The notes beneath the pieces were generated by a model. It was not told the DNA's origin, did not search any database, and worked only from the letters and a program-made list of their open reading frames with translations. Shown in pieces: positions 1-7,823 of a stretch of DNA of 64,000 nucleotides. The first letter of the stretch is position 1. Each line of letters starts with the position of its first letter. The position numbers were made by a program, and so were the translations under genes. The stretch comes from Gramella sp. Hel_I_59 (GTDB lineage Bacteria > Bacteroidota > Bacteroidia > Flavobacteriales > Flavobacteriaceae), in the NCBI RefSeq assembly GCF_006714895.1, contig NZ_VFME01000001.1, forward strand, positions 496,001 to 560,000. The letters are read 5' to 3'.

Positions 1-892
<892 letters not shown>

Positions 893-893
<1 letters not shown>

Positions 894-1594
894 TGCCTGA
901 AGTACTCAGCTATTTAGAGGATATACAGCAAGCTTTTGTAGAGAACAGAAAGTTGCTTGCAATCCTGATAGATCCCGATAAATTTGATGAGAAGCAGGTT
1001 GATGATTTTTTTCAAAATCTGCCTTGTGAACCGACCCATATTTTAGTTGGAGGCAGTACGGTGGAACATGGGAGAACCTGTGCCGTGGTCTCAGCGATCA
1101 AGTTGGTAAGCAGGCTTCCGGTGATACTCTTTCCTGGTGATTTTTCTCAGATCTCTTCGGAAGCAGATGCATTGCTTTTTCTAAGCCTGATCTCGGGGAG
1201 AAATCCTGAATTTTTAATTGAGCAACAGGTGCGTTCTGTGGAGAAGATCAAAAGTTCAGACCTTGAAGTCATTCCTACGGGTTATATTCTCATTGATGGT
1301 GGCAGGGAAACTTCAGTTCAAAAAGTTAGTAAAACCATTCCTATTGATCAGAAAGAGGTAAAGCTTGTCGTGAATACTGCGCTGGCAGGACAGTATTCGG
1401 GAAAACAATTGATTTATCTGGAAGCTGGAAGTGGCGCAGAATACCCGGTTTCTGCGGAAATTATTAAGGCGGTGTCTTCAACTCTCGAAATCCCCGTAAT
1501 TGTTGGTGGAGGTATTCGCACGCCGCAGCAAATGCACAATGCTTATAAATCTGGTGCGACAATGGTGGTCATGGGAACTGCTTTTGAAAAATAG
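893..1594 (+). CDS. Geranylgeranylglyceryl phosphate synthase family protein (PcrB/GGGPS)
   Basis: A 233-residue TIM-barrel prenyltransferase that joins a polyprenyl diphosphate to glycerol-1-phosphate. Visible family motifs are IDPDKF near the N-terminus, HILVGGSTVEHG, VILFPGD, ALLFLSLISGRNPEFLI, PTGYILIDGG, YLEAGSGAEYP and the phosphate-binding VIVGGGIRTPQQ near the C-terminus. I start it at 893, where the ATG overlaps the upstream stop, rather than at 854, which lies inside the upstream gene. In archaea this enzyme makes ether lipids; Bacteroidota carry a group II homologue whose final product is less clear. Chain length of the prenyl donor cannot be read from the sequence. Confidence 0.9.
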
Positions 1595-1643
1595 TATTTC
1601 GTTCTTAAATTAATGAAACTTCGGAAAATATTGATTGTTTCAG

Positions 1644-1890
1644 TATTTTATTTCTTCTGAAGCGCACTTCGACAAGCTCAGTGCAACAAGTTGTTTCAGA
1701 TTTACTAGTATCTAAGTTTGTATTAATGTACCGGGTTTGATTTATCATTTATTCTGAAGGCCGCACTTCGACAGGCTCAGTGAAACAACTGGCTTCAGAT
1801 TTCCCTATCATTTGACTTAATATTATTGTACCGGGTTTGATTTATCCTTTATTCTGAAGGTCGCACTTCGACAGGCTCAGTGCAACAACT
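1644..1890. repeat. Three imperfect ~100-bp intergenic repeats with a conserved 18-base core
   Basis: The 1595-2020 gap has no gene. It carries three copies of a unit containing GCACTTCGACARGCTCAGTG, with cores starting at 1664, 1763 and 1863, i.e. spaced 99 and 100 bases. Copies two and three also share the preceding TGTACCGGGTTTGATTTATC and TTTATTCTGAAGG segments; copies one and two share the following TTCAGATTT. The rest of the gap shows only the promoter at 1996. The core resembles a short dispersed repeat I have seen in other Flavobacteriaceae intergenic regions (recollection, not a search). It is not a CRISPR, because the repeat spans most of each unit and the spacing is not repeat-spacer in form. 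Confidence 0.8.
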
Positions 1891-1995
1891 AATAGCACCA
1901 TTTTTTGAATATGATTATTGTACAGCCGGATTGAGAAAAGTCCTGCGTCGATCAAATTTAAGCTCCCGACCATTCAGTAAACTTCAGATAATAGC

Positions 1996-2003
1996 TAACT
2001 TTG
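1996..2003 (+). promoter_or_regulatory. -7 box of the thiamine-binding protein operon
   Basis: TAACTTTG matches TAnnTTTG and lies 18 bases before the ATG at 2021. It argues for that start rather than an upstream one at 1880, which would put the promoter inside the gene. Confidence 0.55.
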
Positions 2004-2020
2004 GGATACAAACCGCTATT

Positions 2021-2281
2021 ATGAACATTTCAGTAGAACTTACGCTAACCCCAATTCAGGATGATTACGAACCGGCGATCATCAATTTTATCAAAAAAAT
2101 GCGTGAATCCGGACTCACCGTAAAAGAAAATCCTCTAAGTACTCAGGTATATGGTGATTATGATGAGGTTATGGGTCTGCTCAACAAAGAGATCAAGAAT
2201 GCCTTTGAAGCGATCGACCGCGGACTCATGTACGTGAAAATTGTAAAATCTGATCGCTCCGAGTATGCAGCCGATTTTTGA
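2021..2281 (+). CDS. MTH1187/YkoF-type thiamine-binding protein
   Basis: An 86-residue protein (MNISVELTLTPIQDDYEPAI...) with the compact ferredoxin-like fold pattern of the MTH1187/DUF77 family. It shows an N-terminal strand ISVELTLTP, a helix INFIKKMRESGL, then STQVYGDYDEVMGLLNKEI. Family members bind thiamine or related pyrimidines in the cytoplasm. An in-frame extension to 1880 is rejected because it reads through repeat DNA and the promoter. The next gene, a PnuC-type transporter, overlaps its end by 17 bases, which suggests a shared role in uptake of thiamine or a related vitamin. No THI-box riboswitch precedes it, unlike the TonB receptor at 10529. Confidence 0.8.
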   Translation: MNISVELTLTPIQDDYEPAIINFIKKMRESGLTVKENPLSTQVYGDYDEVMGLLNKEIKNAFEAIDRGLMYVKIVKSDRSEYAADF

Positions 2282-2897
2282 TTACCTGTTTAGTCAGTAT
2301 TCAGAATATCCTACGCTTTTTATAATTCTGGAGATCATCGCTGTGATCTTTGGTTTTCTATCTGTCTGGTATTCCAAGCAAAATAATATCCTTGTTTATC
2401 CAACCGGTATCGTAAGCACGATGATCTTCGTTTACCTGCTGTGGCAATGGGAATTGCTTGGGGATATGATGATCAACGCCTATTACTTTTCCATGAGCAT
2501 TTATGGCTGGTATGTATGGACGAGGAAAGTAGATGATGATCACTTTACGCCAATCACTTCTACCACCAGGAAGGAAAAAATACTTTCGGTAGTAATATTC
2601 ACAGGAACACTGCTCTTTGTTTTCGGGATCTATGAATGGTTCGATAAATGGAATAACTGGACGGCTTACGTAGATACGATCACAACCGCGATATTCTTCG
2701 TGGGAATGTGGCTTATGGCGAGAAAGAAAATCGAAAACTGGATTTACTGGATCATTGGAGATATTATTTCTGTGCCACTGTATTTTTATAAAGGCCTAAC
2801 TTTAACCAGCTTACAATATCTTTTATTTACCATAATTGCCATTTACGGTTATCTAGCATGGAAGAAAAACTTGCGCAACGACCTTCGTCCTGCCTGA
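2265..2897 (+). CDS. pnuC: PnuC-family vitamin transporter (nicotinamide riboside or thiamine, PnuT-like)
   Basis: A 210-residue inner-membrane protein with about seven hydrophobic segments, including an aromatic-rich core (ISIYGWYVWTRK near residues 78-89, then WNNWTAY and KIENWIYWIIGDIISVPLYFYKG). This architecture and the W/N-rich segments are characteristic of PnuC, a facilitator whose substrate is trapped by phosphorylation inside the cell. Substrate preference within the family (nicotinamide riboside, thiamine or riboflavin) cannot be read by eye. The overlapping thiamine-binding gene upstream points to thiamine. The overlapping NadR-like kinase downstream points to nicotinamide riboside. 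The start ATG at 2265 lies within the upstream gene. Confidence 0.88.
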   Translation: MQPIFDYLFSQYSEYPTLFIILEIIAVIFGFLSVWYSKQNNILVYPTGIVSTMIFVYLLWQWELLGDMMINAYYFSMSIYGWYVWTRKVDDDHFTPITSTTRKEKILSVVIFTGTLLFVFGIYEWFDKWNNWTAYVDTITTAIFFVGMWLMARKKIENWIYWIIGDIISVPLYFYKGLTLTSLQYLLFTIIAIYGYLAWKKNLRNDLRPA

Positions 2898-3430
2898 AAA
2901 TAGTCTTGTTTGGCCCGGAATCTACAGGGAAAACTACGCTTTCAGAAGATCTGTCTAAATACTATTCTGAACCGCTGGTGCCAGAATTTATGCGGAAATA
3001 TCTTCAGAAGGTATGGGATCGCGAACATAGAATTTGCGAGCCCCAGGATATCTTACCTATCGCCCGTGGACAGATGCAATTGGAAAATGAGAAGTCAAGA
3101 CAGGCAGACAGGCTTTTAATATGTGATACCGATCTGCTGGAGATAAAGGTATATTCTGAAGCTTACTATGATAATTTCGTAGATCCGCAACTTCTTAAAC
3201 ATGCGTTAAACAACGAATACGCTCTCTACTTTTTAACGTATATTGATGTTCCGTGGACGCCAGATGATCTAAGGGATAAACCTCACGACCGTGAGGGAAT
3301 GTTTCAGAGATTTCAGCAAACGCTCGATGAATATCAAAAACCTTATATGATTCTGAAAGGTGATCGGCAAACCCGATTAAATTCCGCAGTTAAAAAAATT
3401 GACCAACTATTAAAAACTCATAACCAGTGA
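2858..3430 (+). CDS. NadR-like P-loop kinase (ribosylnicotinamide kinase domain)
   Basis: A 190-residue ATPase with a Walker A motif GPESTGKTT near residue 19 and a Walker-B-like LLICDTDLLEIKVYSE. This is the combination seen in the kinase domain of NadR. The nucleotidyltransferase domain and N-terminal HTH of enterobacterial NadR are absent. The family phosphorylates nicotinamide riboside to NMN, trapping substrate brought in by PnuC. The gene overlaps the end of the transporter by 40 bases, which implies tight coupling. I saw no in-frame ATG between 2858 and the Walker A region, so the long overlap is kept. If the transporter carries thiamine, this enzyme could act on that vitamin instead; that is speculation. 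Confidence 0.8.
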   Translation: MEEKLAQRPSSCLKIVLFGPESTGKTTLSEDLSKYYSEPLVPEFMRKYLQKVWDREHRICEPQDILPIARGQMQLENEKSRQADRLLICDTDLLEIKVYSEAYYDNFVDPQLLKHALNNEYALYFLTYIDVPWTPDDLRDKPHDREGMFQRFQQTLDEYQKPYMILKGDRQTRLNSAVKKIDQLLKTHNQ

Positions 3431-4965
3431 ATTTTAGCGAAAAAGATAACCTTCAGATTAAGGAAAAAGGAATAAGTAAAGATGAAGTAGAAGACCAGAT
3501 TGCCATTTTTAAACGTGGTAACCTGAAAGTGAATATTACCGAAGCTGCTACGGTAGGAAAAGGAATTAGCAGGATCGAAGCTGCTGAAAAACATGAATTA
3601 ATAGAGTTCTACAATTCAGAAAAATCTAAATACAGCATTCTTAAGTTCGTACCAGCATCTGGTGCAGCTTCCAGAATGTTCAAGGCTTTGCATAACTTTT
3701 CCGAAGAATTTGATCCGGAAAATGATGAGCTAAGAGAATATCTTGATAAAAAAGGTGATGCAGATCTTCAAAGATTCTTCAATCATGTTGATAAATTACC
3801 TTTCTATAAACATGCGGTGAATAAGGCGAAAAAGAGCCATCCAGACTATGAGGATCTTTCCCACGATCATCAGCATTCCATTCTGGTACATACAATCCTG
3901 GATTCAGATGGTCTCTATCTCAGTAATCTCCCAAAAGGCCTGGTGCCATTTCATAAATACGACACTCATATTTCCACAGCTTTTGAAGAACATTTATTCG
4001 AAGCCGCGAAGTACATTGCTGTAGATGGAGTTGCCAGACTTCATTTCACGGTAGCTGAAGGAGATCGCGAGAAGTTTGAGGCTGAGTGGAAGGATGTTGG
4101 AGAACGTGTAGAGAAAGCTACAGGGGTTAAATTTGAGATCCACTATTCTTACCAGGATCCAAAGACAGATACCATTGCGGTCACTGGCGAATTTGAGCCA
4201 TTTAGAACTAAGGAAGACACCTTATTCTTTAGACCTGGAGGTCATGGTGCGCTTATCGAAAATATGAATCAGTTAGATGCAGATATCGTATTTGTAAAGA
4301 ATATCGATAATGTGGTTACTGAAGATAAAGTTCAGCAGGTGGCCGATCATAAGAAATTACTGGGAGGAAAACTGCTGAAGGTTCAGACTAAAGTATATGA
4401 GTACCTTGAAACTCTGGACAAAGGAAATGTATCGCATGAAAAACTGGATGAGATACAGATGTTTCTGAATGATGAATTATTCGTAAAATCTGGTAGTGAC
4501 GGCGATATGTTCGTGGAAAACCTGAAGCACAAACTTCGTAGACCATTGCGTGTTTGCGGGATGGTAAAGAATGAAGGTGAACCAGGTGGAGGTCCGTTTC
4601 TTGTCAAAGATAGTGACGGGAATACTTCCCTTCAAATAATTGAAGGAGCACAGATCGATAACGATAATCCGGAACAGGCTAAAACAGCGCGTGAAGCTAC
4701 ACATTTTAATCCGGTGGATATTGTTTGCGGACTTAAAGACCATAAAGGAGAGGCTTATGATCTTAATGAGTATGTAGATGAAGACATGAGTTTTATTGCA
4801 GACAAAACAAAGGACGGTAAAGAGCTGAAGGCTTTAGAGAGACCTGGTTTATGGAATGGTGGAATGGCACGCTGGAATACGATCTTTGTAGAAGTTCCTG
4901 TGGAAACCTTTAATCCAGTAAAAACCGTTTCAGACCTGCTGAAGGATTCTCATCAACCGGCTTAA
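3427..4965 (+). CDS. DUF4301 family protein, possible nucleotidyltransferase-like fold
   Basis: A 512-residue soluble protein of the Bacteroidota family DUF4301, with no established function that I know of. It starts with GTG at 3427, overlapping the upstream stop by four bases. Near residues 74-88, FVPASGAASRMFKAL resembles the glycine-rich N-terminal loop with a conserved arginine found in sugar-nucleotide pyrophosphorylases. At about 268, RPGGHGALIENMNQL and, at about 290, FVKNIDNVV resemble the catalytic stretches of the UDP-sugar pyrophosphorylase group. I infer a GT-A nucleotidyltransferase-like fold, not a defined reaction. It sits between a vitamin-uptake set and an ArfB-like gene in one overlapping run. 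Confidence 0.85.
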   Translation: MNFSEKDNLQIKEKGISKDEVEDQIAIFKRGNLKVNITEAATVGKGISRIEAAEKHELIEFYNSEKSKYSILKFVPASGAASRMFKALHNFSEEFDPENDELREYLDKKGDADLQRFFNHVDKLPFYKHAVNKAKKSHPDYEDLSHDHQHSILVHTILDSDGLYLSNLPKGLVPFHKYDTHISTAFEEHLFEAAKYIAVDGVARLHFTVAEGDREKFEAEWKDVGERVEKATGVKFEIHYSYQDPKTDTIAVTGEFEPFRTKEDTLFFRPGGHGALIENMNQLDADIVFVKNIDNVVTEDKVQQVADHKKLLGGKLLKVQTKVYEYLETLDKGNVSHEKLDEIQMFLNDELFVKSGSDGDMFVENLKHKLRRPLRVCGMVKNEGEPGGGPFLVKDSDGNTSLQIIEGAQIDNDNPEQAKTAREATHFNPVDIVCGLKDHKGEAYDLNEYVDEDMSFIADKTKDGKELKALERPGLWNGGMARWNTIFVEVPVETFNPVKTVSDLLKDSHQPA

Positions 4966-5366
4966 TGGATCAACATCAAATTGAAGCCGAACTTGAGTTT
5001 AAGGCGGTAAGAAGTTCTGGTCCCGGTGGACAACATGCTAATAAGACGTCTACAAAAGTGGAACTTAGTTTTCATGTTGAGAATTCTAACGGACTTTCAG
5101 AAGCCGAAAAAGGGAGAATCCAAAGGAAGCTTGCAAACAGGATCAATCGCGAAGGATTCCTAAAAATGTCGAGTGAAGATTCCCGGAGTCAGCATACGAA
5201 TCGTGAGATCGTAGTTCATAATTTTATGGAACTAATAAAATCTGCACTAAAAAGACAGAAACCTCGAAAGAAGACAAAACCTTCCCGGGCTTCGAAGCTA
5301 AAAAGATTGCATTCAAAAAAGAAAAGATCAGAGATCAAGGCAAATAGAAAAGATCCATTAAAGTAA
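4965..5366 (+). CDS. arfB: ArfB-like peptidyl-tRNA hydrolase (GGQ domain)
   Basis: A 133-residue protein with the release-factor catalytic loop GPGGQHANKTSTKVEL near residues 19-34, followed by a lysine-rich C-terminal tail (KRQKPRKKTKPSRASKLKR and similar). This is the layout of ArfB/YaeJ, which rescues ribosomes stalled without a stop codon. The GGQ hydrolyses the peptidyl-tRNA, while the basic tail occupies the empty mRNA channel. There is no codon-recognition domain. The ATG overlaps the previous stop by one base, so it is the last member of the 2.0-5.4 kb operon. Confidence 0.9.
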   Translation: MDQHQIEAELEFKAVRSSGPGGQHANKTSTKVELSFHVENSNGLSEAEKGRIQRKLANRINREGFLKMSSEDSRSQHTNREIVVHNFMELIKSALKRQKPRKKTKPSRASKLKRLHSKKKRSEIKANRKDPLK

Positions 5367-5822
5367 ATGTGGGTATTAAATCCTCAGTTATTCTGTAGAT
5401 TCCACGTAAATTCCTGAATTGGCATTTGACTTATTTTTGTCTATTAATCTTTTACGTCACTGATATAAAGAGTTTTAAGGGAGTTGAATGGAGTTTTTAA
5501 GTTTTGGTATAATTATTACTATTAAGTAAATAGGTTAGTATTGGGAACAAAATGAGTTACACTTAATTTATTTTGTTTTATAATTTAGATTTTCGGATTG
5601 AAAGGGCTCCCTCGGGAGCCCTTTCTGTATTTAAATACTTCTAAAAAAATGACTCTGATTTTCTACACTCATTTCCTAAAGATCACAGAATATCTACATA
5701 AATAAGTGTGAAATAAATTTAAGTAAATCATCAAATCTGTTAGTTATCAGGCGCTTCCGTAGAATTGATTCAATTTGGTATGATTTTGACTCTATTCTTT
5801 ACATAACCACAAAACAATCATT
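5367..5822 (+). other. 456-bp intergenic region, with one isolated -7 box
   Basis: This region is AT-rich and has no convincing gene. A TATTTTTG box at 5432-5439 lies about 165 bases before the terminator at 5601. A short transcript between the two is possible, but no -33 element supports it. Confidence 0.4.
5601..5627 (+). terminator. Rho-independent terminator
   Basis: A near-perfect hairpin AAAGGGCTCC-CTC-GGGAGCCCTTT, 235 bases after the arfB stop. The run of T after it is short. It may end the 2.0-5.4 kb operon or a separate small transcript. Confidence 0.75.
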
Positions 5823-6161
5823 ATGAAAAAGTTTATTTTAAGTACAGCAACCATTGCAGCTTTATTTTTTACTACAGGAAATCTACACGCACAGGATGAG
5901 GAGATAGAAGTGGAGACCGAAGTGGAAATGGAACAGGAAACTACGGAATTTGAATCTATCGATGTGATCTCATTACCACAGAATATCAAAGATGCTGTAT
6001 TGACCGACTATAATGGTGCAGTAGCTAGTGAAGCATGGGTAATGACCAAAGAGGATGAAACTAAGGTTTACAAACTGAACCTGGATGTAAAAGGTGAGCA
6101 AGAGCAAGTTTTTATAGATTCTGATGGAAACTGGCTTAAAGAAGATGAAACTGAAAAATAG
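5823..6161 (+). CDS. Small secreted protein with a PepSY-like domain
   Basis: A 112-residue protein with a clear N-terminal signal peptide (MKKFILSTATIAALFFTTG, cleavage near HAQ-DE). An acidic Glu-rich linker follows at about residues 25-45. The C-terminal segment LPQNIKDAVLTDYNG...YKLNLDVKGEQEQVFIDSDGNWLK has the strand-helix-strand pattern of periplasmic PepSY-like proteins common in Bacteroidota. Its function is unknown; such proteins are thought to bind or sense ligands in the periplasm. It stands alone. Confidence 0.7.
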   Translation: MKKFILSTATIAALFFTTGNLHAQDEEIEVETEVEMEQETTEFESIDVISLPQNIKDAVLTDYNGAVASEAWVMTKEDETKVYKLNLDVKGEQEQVFIDSDGNWLKEDETEK

Positions 6162-6227
6162 AACTTGTCTGATCAATGAGAACCCAACTCAAGGCATATT
6201 GGATCTTATATGAAGTTTGAAAACTTG

Positions 6228-6363
6228 AAATTTATAGAAATGGTAGCAGCCCAGCTGCAACAACCATAACAACTAACACCAGATCCATTTCTATAAATTT
6301 TAAAGTTCATGACGCAGATCTGATCAAATGGAAACCAGTTACTTGCAAAATTTAAATTTTGCA
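6228..6363 (+). ncRNA. Candidate structured RNA: long inverted repeat plus 20-bp palindrome
   Basis: AAATTTATAGAAATGG at 6228-6243 is exactly matched by its reverse complement at 6285-6300, and the pairing extends outward with small gaps. The 41-base loop holds a further small hairpin, GCAGC-CCA-GCTGC. A perfect 20-bp palindrome follows at 6344-6363 (TGCAAAATTTAAATTTTGCA), and a terminator closes the region at 6375. The segment lies between a secreted-protein gene and the response regulator, which has its own promoter. It could be a small RNA, a structured 3' end of the upstream mRNA, or a relic of an inverted-repeat element. Confidence 0.5.
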
Positions 6364-6374
6364 GGCTACCTAAG

Positions 6375-6400
6375 GAGGCTTTTTCGAAGCCTCTTTTTTT
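6375..6400 (+). terminator. Rho-independent terminator
   Basis: Stem GAGGCTT / AAGCCTC with a five-base loop (6382-6386), followed by seven T at 6394-6400. It separates the 5.8-6.4 kb unit from the response regulator. Confidence 0.85.
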
Positions 6401-6436
6401 ATGCTTTCTTTTAAAACCATATGAGTTAAAGATTCT

Positions 6437-6444
6437 TACCTTTG
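6437..6444 (+). promoter_or_regulatory. -7 box of the response regulator gene
   Basis: TACCTTTG fits TAnnTTTG and lies 20 bases before the ATG at 6465. Confidence 0.55.
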
Positions 6445-6464
6445 CAGCTCACTAAAGCTATTCT

Positions 6465-7823
6465 ATGTCTAAAGTTCTGGTCGTTGAAGACGATGTTGCC
6501 TTCGGTACTATGCTCAAAACCTTTTTAGAGAAAAGGGAGTATAAAGTCGAGCTGGTATTTTCTGCAGCTGAAGCATTCAATAAGATTGAAAAAAGCAACT
6601 TTGAACTTGTGCTTACAGATGTTCGTCTACCAGATCATGATGGCCTTGAGATCCTGAAAAGAGTTAAAGCTAAGGACATTGCTACTCAAGTGATCGTAAT
6701 GACGAGTTATGCTGAAATCAGTATGGCTGTAAATGCAATGAAAGAAGGTGCATTCGATTATGTATCCAAGCCATTTCGACCTGAATCTATATTACAAACG
6801 ATAGAAAATGCCTTGCGTACTAAGGTGGTAGCACCAAAAGAAGTTGCCGCGAAACCCGCAAAAAAAGCCAGCAAATCCAGTTCAACAACACAAAGACTTG
6901 ATCTTGTAGAGGGCGTTAGTGAACCTTCCCGAAGACTTGCCGATTATGTGGAACTGGTATCCCCAACAAATATGTCGGTTTTGATCACCGGTGAAAGTGG
7001 TACGGGAAAAGAGCAGGTGGCAAAGAGTATTCACCTGGAAAGTAAAAGACGTGATGCACCATTTATCGCCGTAGATTGTGGAGCGATCCCGAAGGAGATA
7101 GCTTCCAGTGAGTTCTTTGGTCATATCAAAGGTTCCTTTACTGGTGCGATAAACGATAAAACCGGTCACTTTGAAGCCGCTAATGGCGGAACATTGTTTC
7201 TTGATGAAATTGGAAATCTTAGTTATGAACTTCAGGTACAGTTATTACGTGCGCTTCAGGAAAGACGTGTGAAGCCTGTTGGTAGTAATAATGAGATAGA
7301 AGTAGATATTCGTGTGGTAACTGCAACCAATGAAGATTTATCGAACGCAGTAAAAGAAGGTGATTTCCGTGAAGATCTTTACCATAGACTTAATGAGTTT
7401 TCTATAAAGATCCCGGCACTTCGCGAGCGTAAAGAAGATTTGATGCTGTTTGCGAACCATTTTCTTGAGGAGGCGAACAAGGACCTGGAGAAAAATGTGC
7501 TTGGCTTTACAGATAAAGCAATAGATGCTTTTAAGAACTATAACTGGCCTGGTAACCTTCGTGAACTTCGGAACATGGTAAAAAGAGCCGTATTGCTAAC
7601 TCAGGAAGATCTAATTCCTTTAAAAGTTTTACCTCATGAGATCGCAACTTCCAGTCGTTCTACTGAAAATGATTACGGCTTGTTCAAAAATAAGAATGAG
7701 GAACAACTAATTCTTGACGCTCTTGAGAAAACCGACGGTAATAAAAGTAAAGCCGCCAGAATGCTTTCTATAGATAGAAAGACACTTTATAATAAGCTGA
7801 AGCAGTACGGGATCAAGCTATAA
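6465..7823 (+). CDS. Sigma-54-dependent response regulator (NtrC type)
   Basis: A 452-residue three-domain regulator. An N-terminal receiver (residues ~1-120) has the phosphoacceptor D52 in LVLTDVRLPDHDG. A central AAA+ ATPase has Walker A GESGTGKE near 175 and the sigma-54 contact loop as GSFTGA. A C-terminal Fis-type helix-turn-helix (KTDGNKSKAARMLSIDRKTLYNKLKQYG) follows. After phosphorylation such proteins hexamerise and remodel RpoN-RNA polymerase at -24/-12 promoters. Its 3' end overlaps the convergent hybrid kinase by 11 bases, which makes that kinase the likely partner. Target genes are not evident in the window. Confidence 0.93.
   Translation: MSKVLVVEDDVAFGTMLKTFLEKREYKVELVFSAAEAFNKIEKSNFELVLTDVRLPDHDGLEILKRVKAKDIATQVIVMTSYAEISMAVNAMKEGAFDYVSKPFRPESILQTIENALRTKVVAPKEVAAKPAKKASKSSSTTQRLDLVEGVSEPSRRLADYVELVSPTNMSVLITGESGTGKEQVAKSIHLESKRRDAPFIAVDCGAIPKEIASSEFFGHIKGSFTGAINDKTGHFEAANGGTLFLDEIGNLSYELQVQLLRALQERRVKPVGSNNEIEVDIRVVTATNEDLSNAVKEGDFREDLYHRLNEFSIKIPALRERKEDLMLFANHFLEEANKDLEKNVLGFTDKAIDAFKNYNWPGNLRELRNMVKRAVLLTQEDLIPLKVLPHEIATSSRSTENDYGLFKNKNEEQLILDALEKTDGNKSKAARMLSIDRKTLYNKLKQYGIKL

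Noticed and set aside
1644..1890. The three regularly spaced repeats as a CRISPR array
   Set aside because: Units are ~100 bases with shared sequence over most of their length, no uniform short spacers and no cas genes.
1880..2020. N-terminal extension of the thiamine-binding protein
   Set aside because: The extension reads repeat DNA and crosses the TAACTTTG promoter box; the family starts at the 2021 methionine.
1900..2020. A second TPP riboswitch upstream of the PnuC operon
   Set aside because: None of the THI-box elements (CTGAGA, ACCC, GAACCTG) is present before 2021.
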